A program made the position numbers and the translations under genes. A stretch of 64,000 nt of DNA, taken from positions 62,001-126,000 of the forward strand of contig CAWUHX010000114.1 of the NCBI GenBank assembly GCA_963922205.1, in the 5' to 3' direction. Shown in pieces: positions 1 through 10,880 of the stretch (the stretch's first letter is position 1; each line of letters starts with the position of its first letter). The notes beneath the pieces were generated by a model, which was not told the DNA's origin, did not search any database, and was given only the letters and a program-made list of their open reading frames with translations. The stretch comes from Romanomermis culicivorax. Taxonomy: Eukaryota > Nematoda > Enoplea > Mermithida > Mermithidae.

Positions 1-342
1 CCTCGACAATGCGGAGAAAATCACCTGAATTTCAGATCGAAATTCCTAGTTTTTTTACTTCAGTTATCCCCAACGTTTTGTGCGAGAATAATTGAATTCG
101 AATATGTTTAACTCAAGTTTTTTGAATTTTTATTGGAAAAGAATTACATTTATGTCACATACTTTTATGAGACGCTATATTTGTTATATCTAGAATAGGT
201 CCGATTGATTGTTTTTTCTAACTGAACAAAGTGTAATTTCAAAAAGCTTAAAATTTTTCCGAAAATGCCCAGGGAAATCTGCAAAGGTCAGGTAATTGGT
301 GCTTGGCAAACTGGCGGTACGGTGGACGAGGCTTTATAGACA

Positions 343-348
343 TTTATT
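343..348 (-). promoter_or_regulatory. Poly(A) signal of the P4H-like gene
   Basis: The minus strand reads AATAAA here, about 90 nt 3' of the stop codon at 436. This is a normal distance for a nematode 3' UTR and places the end of the P4H-like transcript inside the window. Confidence 0.5.
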
Positions 349-435
349 CATACAATATCAAACTTCTAGCTATCCGGATAAAATACGAACAAATTTTCAG
401 GGCACCCTGTACACAAAATAAAAGTCAAAATTTCG

Positions 436-3400
436 TCAATCCAACTTGAATCTCCTAGCGCTTTTGGGACAGGGCTTCCAAAATTCTTGAAAAAATTGCC
501 GGAACCAAAAAGTGCCGATAATTTTTTCGCCGGACCACACGGGACAACCGGCGTGCGTCAATTTGGGGTCCGGTTCGTTGTCGGTCAACGTATTGAAAAA
601 TAGCAAGGCTGAATTGGGCGGCGGTTTCGTCGCCAAACCCAAATCGGGCAAAATCGTGGCTCCACCGTTGGTCGGATTAACGAAATAGACGATCAGAGTT
701 GCAAATCGACGACCGAATTTGGGGCTGAAATTAGAGGGGGATTTTCATACGTTAACCAAGTGGTATATTTTCAAAAACATATCGTTCTCCAACACCGTAG
801 CATTTTTTCGAGCAAAATTCACAAATATAGGATATATAAATCTGGATTTTAGGTCTTAGATAAAGCTAATTTGTATTTGATCAGATTTTCAGATTTTAAT
901 GAAATTTTAAAAATTTCATTAAAATTTTAAAAATTTTAAAATCAGATTTTAACAGGGCCGTGCGCAGGATTTTTTCATGGGGGGGCGGACTAGATTTTTT
1001 CACTGAATAGCCCCAGAAAATGTTGATCATACGCGGATATACTGTGTGCATCACCGTAATTTTCCTCGAAGATTTTTTCCACATGAGAACCGGAGTCAGA
1101 AACCTGCAAAAATGAGGAAAAAATTGAGAAAATTCTAGTTATGTTAGTCAAAATGGGCTCATGAAGAATATATTGGTGTTGTATAGAATGGTCCGGCGCG
1201 GAGCGCCGGAAAAATTTTTTGATTTTCACTTTCTAAAACGCTGGAAAATGAACCTTCATAACGTTGGGAAATAAATTAAAATCAGACTGATGAAGCGTAA
1301 TTTGCCTCCCATTCCGGCGCGAAGCGCCGGAAAAATTTTCGGGTTTTTGTATTTTAAAACGCTGAAAAATAAATCTTTCCAACAGATAATTCGTGAACAA
1401 ATGTTTTGAAATCGCGTTCTAGAGTAATGTCTTCAATTTCCTCCTTCAATAAACGCAAAAGTTCAGATTGCAAACGTTAAAAAAATTCCAATCATCGAGG
1501 GAAAAAATTGAGAGACTTGATGAAAAATCTCTATTTTCGGCGATATAATTGACTGTAAACGATTAGAAAATGAAACGAGCTAGCTTGATTGATGGAAACT
1601 GTTGAGCATCAATTAGTAAGTCGAAGTAGATATGCTAACGGCCGCACCTGATAGAATATAGTTATAATTATACCCATGACCGGCGCGAAGCGCCGGAAAA
1701 TTTTGAGATTTTGACCTTTTAAAGTCCACCAAAACGCATGTTTTCGGTTTAGAGTTACTGCCTCAATGGGGGGGGGGGGCGGCCGCCCCCCCGCCCCCCC
1801 TTGCGCACGGCCATGGATTTTAATGTTCTACCGAATGGTATAAATTTCATTCGCTCGTTAGAATTTAAGCTAATTTTCATCCTATTTTTCTCTTGTTGAC
1901 CACAATAAAGTGTGAATTCGGTAAAAAAATATCACTTTAGGTTTTCCTGCATAACTTCTGTTCTATTTCACACTTCGATGCAACGTTTAACCGGAACCTG
2001 AACCGATATTAACCGCTTAAAATTGTAGAACCAGAACCGATATATTTTCAGAAAAAGTACCGGTTAAATTTTTCCACTATTTTTTCCTCTTCATTTTCGA
2101 AATACAAAAAAAGCACGAATTTTCCATTATACTTTCAAAAAATCAAAAAGCAAAATACATATGCGATCTATCTGGCAATAATTCAACAACATTAGCTGAA
2201 TTGTAGCTTCTCAATTTGTCGCAAAGTTTTTGAACAAATGCAGTTCCATCAATGATGCTTCACTTCTAAATATCATTTTGAACTTCAACTACAAGCTATC
2301 CATTTTCTCTAAATACTAATAACTGACATGAAAAACTTGATATCTTTAAGATTTTGAGCAAATTCAAAGTAAATTAGTAAGGAAATATCAAAAACTAATT
2401 TCTTACAAGTTGGAGCAACAGAGAAGATTCCGATGAAATTCTGCAGAACAGATCTGTAATAAAAAGTATGATACAGATCATACTTTTTATCATATCATAC
2501 ATATTTTATCCTATTTTATTTTATAATACATTTTATTACAGATCTTCGAGAAACGAAATCAATTGGAAAAATGTATTTTTATTAGAAAATTAATTTCAAA
2601 AAGATTCATCTATCCCAACTCTTTTTTAATGTCAAATTTTTTTAAAATAATTACAGGATAGACACAGAAGAAAAATTTTAGACTTTCATACTACTAAATT
2701 AGTTTATTTTGCGTTCATTTTGATTAACTCATACAAACTACTGAATGGTCCATAGCTGATCATTGGCCATTCAAAATATAACAGCAATTCATGACTTTGC
2801 TTTCCTTTCAAATTAATGCCTAGATTTGAAAGTTTTTGAAAATCGAATATATCGAATATACTCTGCGTAGGAACTGGTCCTAATTTTTTGAATACCGAAA
2901 CTGATATTCAAAAAAACAAAAAGTCTTGCTGCTCTAATCATACGAAGTCCTCAAAATCACTGTCGAAGAAATAGCCGGAAAAGCCTGATTTTTACAACAA
3001 CAAAAAACTACATGTAGGCTTAGAAAGAGTGCACGGGTCATCTCTAAACTTTTATAATTCTTCAAAATAGAGAATCACTTCTCGATGAGCATGAAAAAGT
3101 TTTCATCGAAATTGGAGAGCCAGATCAAAAACTATCAAATACAAAGAGTTCCCGGATATCTTTGACTCCCCACCCCATGTAGCTGAATTACAAACTTTTG
3201 CTATCCAAAACATTTGAATATTTCTGGTGTTCACACCTAAATATCTCAAAGATATCCTCACAATTATTAGCCAACTGATACAGCAACGAAAAGATACTAT
3301 ATAGATTAGTTTCCCCACTTGTAATCCATGTACTTAATTTTGTGACATCGCTTTTGCGTTTACTGAAAAAATCACGGTGGTGTCATTTCTGATATTGATT

Positions 3401-5959
3401 TCGATTCAAAAAGCGAATCAAACTTGAGTGCACAAAATTTACAAATAGAAACGGAATTTACCTGTCCGAATAAGGGTAAACGTCGTGGTGCGGAATGATG
3501 TGACCTCGTCGTCTGTACCATAAAACATTCATTTGGCCGTCAAGATTATCGACGTTCATGTGGACGGCCCTGCCAGCCACGTTGTAAAGCCCAGGTATAC
3601 GAAAACGTTCGATATATTCGCTGTTGCTGGTTCTAAAATAAAAGATTGTTCAGCATACGTCGGCGTGGGGGTTTGCGAGGGGGATTTGACCTCCACCTGA
3701 AATTTTTTGACCTCAACCAGATAAGTGTTTGACACCATCAAATTAGTGACTTTTTAAGACGAGCACGAACTTTTTCTTCCCGAACAAAACAACTTGGGCA
3801 TCAGTCGACAGATCTCGTTGAGATATATTTAAAAACCATACATGTAACGGGGCCCTGAGGTCTAGGGAGGTCTGGCGACTTTTTTGGGGCCAGAGGTCAC
3901 TAATCCCCAAAATTTAAGGGGAACGGGTGAAGGAAAAAAATTGATTTTTAACCAAAAAAGTCCGAAAAACAGTTCAAAAAATATTAGTTTTTGTCTAAAA
4001 AATGATAAAAATTGTAGAAAATGTATTTTAATTCGACCATTCTCTGTTCAAAAATGGACATTTTTGTTCAAAAAATTGACATTTGTTAATATTTTTTCAA
4101 CCAAAAGTATGGGGGTCCCTACGACTACCACAGGGCTAGCCATAAGATTGGAAAATCTGGGGGGGATGGCTAGCCGACGATTTCTGGGAGGGAATGTTCT
4201 TATGCCACTTCCTCCCAATTACATGTATGTTAAAAACATACTAGAAATCACGCATCTTCATTTTTGATAGAGTTATGGGTGGTTAAAGTTAGGTTGACCT
4301 CATTCGAATTGCTGCCGATGTATATTGTTGTTTAGTAAAAATTAAAATGAAATTTTCCCAAATTTTAGTTCTCCATTTTCTTTGTCAATCAGTATGTTTC
4401 TATATTTCTTGATCTATTTTGACTCATTTTCTATCTTTATCTCATATTTTTATTTTCTTTCATTAATATTTCACACATTTTGCGGCTTCCTTCGTTTCAA
4501 GTAAAATATTCACAATTTTGATTTGCTAGTTATTTGTACATTCCTGCCTTTTCTCATTTCTCCATCCATTTCATTTTCTCTTTTTTCTTTTTGAAAATTG
4601 TATTTTTTTCAAATTTGTTTTTTCTTTTTTCCTGAAACTTCCCTTCTTTTTATACTGTTTGCTTTATATGTTCCTTTCTTCCACTAATTTCATTTCTTTA
4701 TATTCCTTCTTATTTTAGGGTTTGGATATGTTCCGATTTTTCGTTGCTAATCCCATTCATTGTTTTTCTTATTAGTTTTAATCTTCTCTCCTCGTTAAAT
4801 CATTATTAATGATTTTTTCCTTCATCCTCATTTTTTGTTCTCTATTTCTTTTCTAATTTTGAAACTCACTTTTGTGTCCCTCAGTTTTTATAGTCATCTA
4901 TTGATTTTTCCTTTGATCGCATAATTTTTTGCTGTTCATCAAACTATGAAAAAATCAACATTAAATTGGTATCAACTTATATTCTCTCGTTTTTATTTTT
5001 GATTTTTCATCGTTTTTGTGCTTTTGCTTAATTTTTCTCTTTTTCTATTATTTAATTACATTTCTTTCTAATTTCGTCCATTTTTTGGTTTCTTTTTTTA
5101 TTTTTACTTCCTCCATATTTTTTCTTCTTATTTATTTGCACACTTTCATGTTCAATTTTTCTCTTTCTCTTTGTTTTTGTCATTTTGCCTCCTCTTTCAT
5201 ATTTTTGTTTTTCTTTCATAAACGATTAACTGAAAACTCCAAAGCACGTCCAGAGAAGCATTCGTCAGAATCACATTATTCAAATCGGGTCCGAAATTTG
5301 TGATAGCGAGATATCCCATTTTCAGCAACGGAAATGTTCATAAATTTTGAACATTCAATTCAAAAAAGTCAAAGATTTTGAATTTTCAAAGGTCATCAAA
5401 ATGAAATAAGGCACGAACTAATGAATCTGAAACATGCAAATGGAGCACGATTGACAATTGAATCATGTTTTATCCTTCAATGCTACCTGAAATCTAAACT
5501 TTCCATAATCCACCGCTCGAAATCCGAACTGGTGAACAATGTATAGACCGGACTGGGCGTACTGTACGTTTTTGTATACGCGATCAAGAAATCGTTAGTT
5601 TTTTGATCAATCGATAAATCGTAGATCAACGTGACGTCCGGATCGGCGTAAAGACGTTCGATTTTATATCTATACAACCGGTGTCGCACTAAATAGAAAC
5701 AAACCAAAGCCGACTGATCGACCAGTTTGAGTACTTCCGGGTCGCCGAAATAGCCCCTGAACGGGGTGCTCATTTGATCGCATAGCCACCTTTCGTAGGG
5801 TAAAAACCACCACCAAAGGGGATAACGTCGAATCGAAGGATTGAAAAGCACGTAGAGAAAAAAAGCTGCCGAAACGATCAACAAAAGTTTCAGGATGATT
5901 CTGAGGTAAGACCACACACGTTGAGGAATGTAGAACGTGCAGGATTCAGGCTTGGCACC
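436..5959 (-). CDS. Prolyl 4-hydroxylase alpha-like 2-oxoglutarate/Fe(II) dioxygenase with membrane anchor (5' partial)
   Basis: Three exons join in frame: 5959-5487, 3632-3462 and 724-436; both introns split an AGN codon after its second base. P4H alpha subunits hydroxylate peptidyl proline (classically collagen) in the ER using Fe(II), O2 and 2-oxoglutarate. The four catalytic residues are present: His (3490-3488) and Asp (3484-3482) in PHHD, the distal His (555-553) in HAGCPV, and the 2-oxoglutarate Lys (525-523) in SGEK. Family landmarks in order are YERWLC, then the DPDVTLIYD strand, then GGATILPDLG and SALLFFNTL. Upstream of YERWLC, exon 5959-5487 encodes a strongly hydrophobic stretch (about YLRIILKLLLIVSAAFF), where canonical P4HA has soluble TPR and peptide-binding domains, so this is probably a membrane-anchored form. 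An AG acceptor precedes 5959, so coding continues upstream, but I could not place the first exon. The C terminus lacks a KDEL-type signal. Confidence 0.85.
953..1815. mobile_element. Non-autonomous hAT element (CAGGGCCGTGCGCA ends)
   Basis: The ends are inverted (CAGGGCCGTGCGCA at left; the right end read inward is CATGGCCGTGCGCAA) and are flanked by a perfect 8-bp duplication, GATTTTAA, at 945-952 and 1816-1823. CAGGG tips and 8-bp TSDs are hAT hallmarks. The right end carries a G/C homopolymer palindrome (about 1770-1801). The interior is largely a relic of another repeat (1052-1755). It lies in the last intron of the P4H-like gene. No transposase is visible. Confidence 0.88.
1052..1755. 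repeat. Truncated copy of the CCTCA-word hAT repeat
   Basis: It begins CACCG followed by TTTTCCTC, as the element at 41121-45853 does, and shares long stretches with 44370-45760. It includes GC hairpins at 1193-1209, 1314-1330 and 1680-1696. It also preserves the uninterrupted sequence around 1280 that is split in the other copy by the insertion at 44660-45305. Its right end is missing. Confidence 0.6.
1824..3461. other. Intronic sequence without recognised features
   Basis: AT-rich intron of the P4H-like gene. A short inverted repeat around TAATAAAAAGTATGATA lies near 2455-2540. I see no exon, RNA gene or delimited transposon. Confidence 0.4.
3837..4229. mobile_element. hAT MITE, CATACATGTAA ends (copy 1)
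   Basis: An 11-bp terminal inverted repeat (CATACATGTAA / TTACATGTATG) is flanked by a perfect 8-bp TSD, TTAAAAAC, at 3829-3836 and 4230-4237. The copy at 26329-26714 has the same orientation and internal order (a GGGGCC-rich left end followed by A-rich sequence). It sits in an intron of the P4H-like gene. No credible ORF. Confidence 0.9.
4340..5240. repeat. Pyrimidine-rich low-complexity tract
   Basis: About 900 bp in which the plus strand is strongly T-rich with interspersed C (runs such as TTTTCTTTTTTCTTT) and poor in purines. It lies within an intron of the minus-strand P4H-like gene, so the transcript would be A/G-rich here. ORFs in it are compositional. Confidence 0.6.
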
Positions 5960-8500
5960 CTGAAAAAAGGAGAAATCATCGTAAACTTGGTCATTTCTAT
6001 GAACACATTTTCATTGCCATGGAAAATTTTAAAATGGAAATTTCTTTTCTGGAAATCAGCCAAACTAGAGTGTGCCGGTTTGGTCCATCAAGCATAGCTT
6101 ATCTTTTGCACTTATTTTAAAGTATCGTAAAAATAGCTACATATTCAACCATTGTTTTTTGCTGCCAGTTTTCAACGATTAAAAATGATAATTAAGCAAT
6201 CAAAAGCATACATGCACAGAGTAGAAGCCCTGCTCGGGTCGGGGTATACAATTTTTCGGAAAAAATCAAAGGAAAGTTCGGAATATGTATAAAATTACGC
6301 GTTCTGCTGGACGTCGGACCATATTTGCTGGGTGTAAAAAGGACATGCGGAATGTCTCGACCACCAGCAGACCTCATTGATATGTATGTGCACATTATGA
6401 TCAAAATTATTCGATTATTTTAATTATACAAAATCGCAGTTTCCAATCAAATTAACATTTTTTCAAAATTTAAATTTTTCTGATACATATGGAAATCTAT
6501 CATTAGTGTCACATTAAGTCAGCAGAATTACATGATGTGAAACTGTAGTCTGTTATGTTTTTCTTGAAACACTTGTAAATAATAACGGTAGAAAGCATTT
6601 TTAACTACTTTCTGTTTCATATGTGAGCATACTGTACTAATCTTCAACACTTTTTCCATAAAAAAATTATATCGTAAAAGCATTCTGTAAACGATGTCGA
6701 TGACAGAGCACTATTTCTGATGCCGAATGAAAAAAGAGAATCTTAAATCTCTTTCCGATTACTGTAATTGGAGACATTGAGTTCGATTGTGGTCAATATG
6801 ATTCTAATTTTACTCGATGAATATGCAAATTTTAACGATTTGGATGTGTTGTAAATACAGTAGATATTATTAATGCAACATATTTTGATCAGAAACATAG
6901 AAATAGACGAATGCAGATCCAGATTTATATAAGCCCACCGGGTTAGCATACGCTTATGAAAAGTTTTCCCACTATGTAATAGACCTAGCTGCTAATGCAA
7001 TTTACGAAATTAAACACAATAATTATCATTACAGACCGTTTTTATAGGATGCTTGTAAATTTAAAAATGACACAAATTATCGTTGTCATCAAAACTGTTT
7101 GCAGAAACCTTTTACAAAAAAATTTTGCTCAAAAAATTGTTGAACTATATTTCAGTACACTCACAAATTTGCAGTCTATTTGAAACACATGGTCTAGCAG
7201 AAAATTATAAAAGTATGAAATAGAACTTGCTTTTCAGTTTTATTATCTGCAAGCATTTCACGAAAAGCAGACTATAGAGAGCATAACGTAACGATGGATT
7301 AGGTGCCATAGGAATTCCCCCAAGAATCATCGATCATGTGGCTAGCCTTTTCCCACCACCTAACTTTGCCGATACTATAACCAGCCATATATAGGCGACC
7401 ATGATAACCTACACCTACCAACAAAAATGGATTGAAAATTCACAGGTTTTCGGTGAAAAATCCAATTTTTAGACCTGAAATTATGAAAAAAGCAGTCCTT
7501 GAAAAACTGATTTATGCCTTTTTTATACAATTTTTTCATATCACAACCTTTTCAATTTTTGTAGGCAAAAATTGCTATCCTTTTTCTCCAACAGACCCTC
7601 CACATGAACTTTGCTAGGGATTCTCTACCCTAGTAGTAGTTTGAATTATATCGTTGAAATTTGGTTTACTTTTCCAAACGTACATATAAACTGATATTAT
7701 ACCAATTTAGATTATTCTCTTTGGTCTCGACAAACTTATTGGTCTACAGAACCACCTTGAAAATTGTGGTACACTGTACACAATGATTCTACATGGCATG
7801 TTGTTCTAATAATATTCATCTAAAAGCTGCGATTCCTGTAAGCTTCGAAAGTGATCGATGAGCATTCTTACGCTTCGGCATAAAAAAATTTCTTTATTGT
7901 GGAAAATCATGTTTTTTGCAAGTTGTGCTCAATTAACCGTAACAAAAAGCTTGGGAATGTATAATTCAGTATGGTAAGCGTCTTCCGTTTTTAGATCCTG
8001 AAAAAGCTACCAATATCAATGAATGTAGTGAATTTTTAGTTATACAATCAAAAGCTTCATACACCAGGATTAGTTCCAAGAGTCATTGCATCACTGGTTC
8101 CAGGCTGATACCAAACAAAGTCGATTTGACGACGAGCAGACGTCCAATTCAATAAAAAAATCTCAATTTTTTCCGATAATTTCGACACGGACATAATACA
8201 ATTTTCGTCTAGTGTATGAATGGTTTCAAGGAGGCATAAGTGTGTGCGAATTCAAATCGAGATTGGATCACTTTGATTCATTTAATATTTATGGCTTACG
8301 GTAGTCCAAAATCTCCCCAAAGGGTTGTACAAGAGTAACCAGAATAAAAGGGGTTGTGAATTTTCGCAGTCAACGTCAAGAATGGTCTTGTATCACGTTC
8401 CTATATCAGACTTTTACTTTTGTATAGAATCCAGACTGGTCAATGTATCGCAAATCATTTCCGACATCTCATACAATTTGAATATTTTGTACAATCAATG
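5960..8500. other. Upstream part of the P4H-like locus, no exon identified
   Basis: The 5' exon or exons of the P4H-like gene should lie here or further upstream, because an AG acceptor precedes 5959. I could not place them. A fragment of the TATAGTCTG MITE lies near 6543-6620 and a fuller copy at 7030-7278. The minus-strand ORF at 6192-6404 matches nothing I know. Confidence 0.4.
7030..7278. mobile_element. MITE of the TATAGTCTG family
   Basis: The ends are inverted: left CAGACCGTTTTTATAGGATG; right, read inward, TATAGTCTGCTTTTCGTGAA. Both continue into TGCTTG. Related copies are at 9756-10004, about 16842-17088 and about 40184-40665 (interrupted). Fragments occur near 6543, 10395, 13600, 21360, 22570, 23880, 54920-55090 and 59760. 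Confidence 0.6.
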
Positions 8501-8535
8501 AATGTCCATGAAATTATCAACAAAACTTTACGAAT

Positions 8536-8781
8536 TTGTCAGAAGATGACGAATTTTTCTCATTTCGATGGGAGTCATCTAGCAAAAAATTAAAGCAGAC
8601 AGGCAGGCACACGTTTGAGAAAATCAAATCCATTTCCAAAATAATCACCATGATGGAGAAAGCAATAAATATCTATTCGACCAAAAATTCAATTAATGAC
8701 ATGATGTGGAAAAGTCAATCGTTGAGTTATCTCCAAATTATGTCTTCTGTACATCTTGTCAAGTTCAATTCTGAATTCTAG
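8536..8781 (+). other. Possible short ORF of unknown origin
   Basis: An open frame of about 80 codons without a good ATG at its start. Its composition is mixed rather than repeat-like, but there is no recognisable motif, signal or splice context. It could be chance or an old transposon remnant. Confidence 0.12.
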
Positions 8782-9037
8782 TTCTTTTTATAATCAATCA
8801 CAACACAAGAAATGTCTTGAAAATCCAACATTGTTGGGTTCACGATTACAGTCGAGTTCGTATCTTTATAACCGTTGATTGATACAAAAAAAGGGAAAAT
8901 CTTACCATTACTAGTGCGTACAACAGTCTAAAGCAGGTGCAACCATTTTTCAAAATCTGGCAATGACAACGTACGCAAGGCAAAAATAAACCTACGGTTC
9001 AAAGATTTCGGTTTCTCTCGTTTCTTTACGATTTTGA

Positions 9038-9322
9038 ATGTTAGGACAAAAACTTTACTTTCCGGCAGGCCAGTTTCCAAATGTGCACAATAGGCATTTG
9101 TATGAAAGTGAACTTGGTCGATCGGCGTTTGTATACAAAAACCTTTGTATATCTTATGAAACAACACAAATTGTACCATTATTGCACGAATTTTTCCAAA
9201 ATGATGGATGCTTTTTTGTTATGACAGCTGTCATAAAAACAGATATAGCTTCAGCTGTAGACCTTCGCCTAAGATTTCCAATTAAAAGACATGGAGGACG
9301 GATAAGATTTGCAGAAATTTAA
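9038..9322 (+). CDS. Hypothetical 94-residue ORF
   Basis: An uninterrupted ATG-to-TAA frame of 94 codons, on the strand opposite the P4H-like gene and upstream of its known exons. The predicted product has balanced composition (it begins MLGQKLYFPAG and ends RIRFAEI) and no signal peptide or membrane segment. It does not resemble the repeats in the window. I do not recognise it. The reverse strand is also open over part of it (8928-9179), with a Cys/His-containing stretch that might instead be an upstream exon of the P4H-like gene. The two readings exclude each other and I cannot decide between them. Confidence 0.25.
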   Translation: MLGQKLYFPAGQFPNVHNRHLYESELGRSAFVYKNLCISYETTQIVPLLHEFFQNDGCFFVMTAVIKTDIASAVDLRLRFPIKRHGGRIRFAEI

Positions 9323-9755
9323 AATCCGGTCACTTTCTCGGAAAATTTTCACGGAGTACGGTACAACATTTGTAACGCCAAAAGTGTTTCTCGTACTATG
9401 TTAATTGAACATGCCGAGGGTTTTGTACAAAGATTATTGCATGGAAAGTTCACAAGATCAGTTTATACATAAAAATCTGCTGTAAGTACAAAACAGAACA
9501 ACCCTAAACAGAACGACATATGGCTCCTGCATTTCTGACAGATAATTACTAATATCATTTCATAGAATGCTGGGTCTATCCGCAACGACTATGCTTGATT
9601 TAACCCGGGTATTCAGCCATGGCAAAACTACGGCTGGTCGAAGAATCGGGTCTTGAATGAGTTTTGAATTTTGGTTGCCTGTCTTCATCTTAAAATTGGT
9701 GTGATTCTTACTGATTCACTTTGAATTTATTCGTTGGTTAACAGCGCTATCTAAC

Positions 9756-10004
9756 TATAGTCTGTTTTTTGTGAAATGCTTCTAAATAATGAAAGTGGAA
9801 AGCAAGTATTATTTCAGATTTCCACGATTTTCTGATAAACAATACATCACACAGGACTGGGAATTCGTGGGCATACTGAACAAACCTTCAACAATTTATA
9901 GAGTGAAAAATTTTGCAGCAAGAGCCTTATGTAAACGATTTTGACTACACTACTGATTTTTGTCACTTTTCTATTTAGAAGGATTTTATAAAAAACAGAC
10001 TATA
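9756..10004. mobile_element. MITE of the TATAGTCTG family (complete copy)
   Basis: The two ends are near-perfect inverted repeats: TATAGTCTGTTTTTTGTGAA at left and TATAGTCTGTTTTTTATAAA read inward from the right. The element is about 249 bp with no ORF. Because the tips themselves start with TA, a TA target duplication cannot be separated from the terminus. Confidence 0.7.
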
Positions 10005-10697
10005 ATTGAAAACATTTGAACATAGCTCAGAACTTCTGACATATAGCTACATGTTTTTTCACTAAAGAGGCACTATATTCTGAGCAGATTAAAATATGAG
10101 AATCAAATTTTGTTTTTAGTCCTCTAAAACAAATCCAAAGGACAAAAAGTTCTTGTCTGATGATTCATGAACAGACTAAACTTCGTTGCATTGACTAAAA
10201 ATGATTACAAAATTAAAAAAGAAATGTACCAATGGAAATTGTTCACAAAGTTTAAATTGTAAAATTCTTCATTTTAAAATATTTTCTGAAGGATAAGTGA
10301 GTGGTTTCACTATTTATCAGTGACGTGCCGTTTTGGCTTAAAGCAACATTAAATGAGAACTTGCTTTCCGGTTATTAATCTAGAAGCCTAGAAAAATTGA
10401 CTATGGGCGGATTTTTTACTCAAATTTTTGAAACTTGTATTAGCATACTCTCATGTGACATGTGGTTCAGGCGAAAATCGCAAACCTATGAAATGATATT
10501 TGTTCCCACTTCTATCATCTATATAATCATGCAAAAAACAGATTATATATTCTAGTTACTAATGAAGCAACTCGTAGAAGAAAAGATGACTAGAAGTTAT
10601 CGGATAATCGTGATCTGTCGCTTTCATTTGAGGAATCATTTTGCAGACTATGCAGCACTGCCGCTGATACAAAACCATACATCAATTGAATAACTAT

Positions 10698-10703
10698 TTT
10701 ATT
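10698..10703 (-). promoter_or_regulatory. Candidate poly(A) signal of the gene at 10881-13080
   Basis: AATAAA on the minus strand, about 180 nt 3' of the stop codon at 10881. A plausible but unconfirmed 3' end. Confidence 0.3.
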
Positions 10704-10880
10704 CAAAAAATTTGAATATCGTATATTTGGCACACAAAAAATGATAACCGTAATGGCACAGAATAAAACAAAAGAAAAATGCTATATTCGTAATCTCGAA
10801 AAAAGAAAAAAATTTCGTATAACACAAAATACACGTCGTCGATACAGGCGAAAATTGGTTCGGTCGTAAGAAACTCCGTT

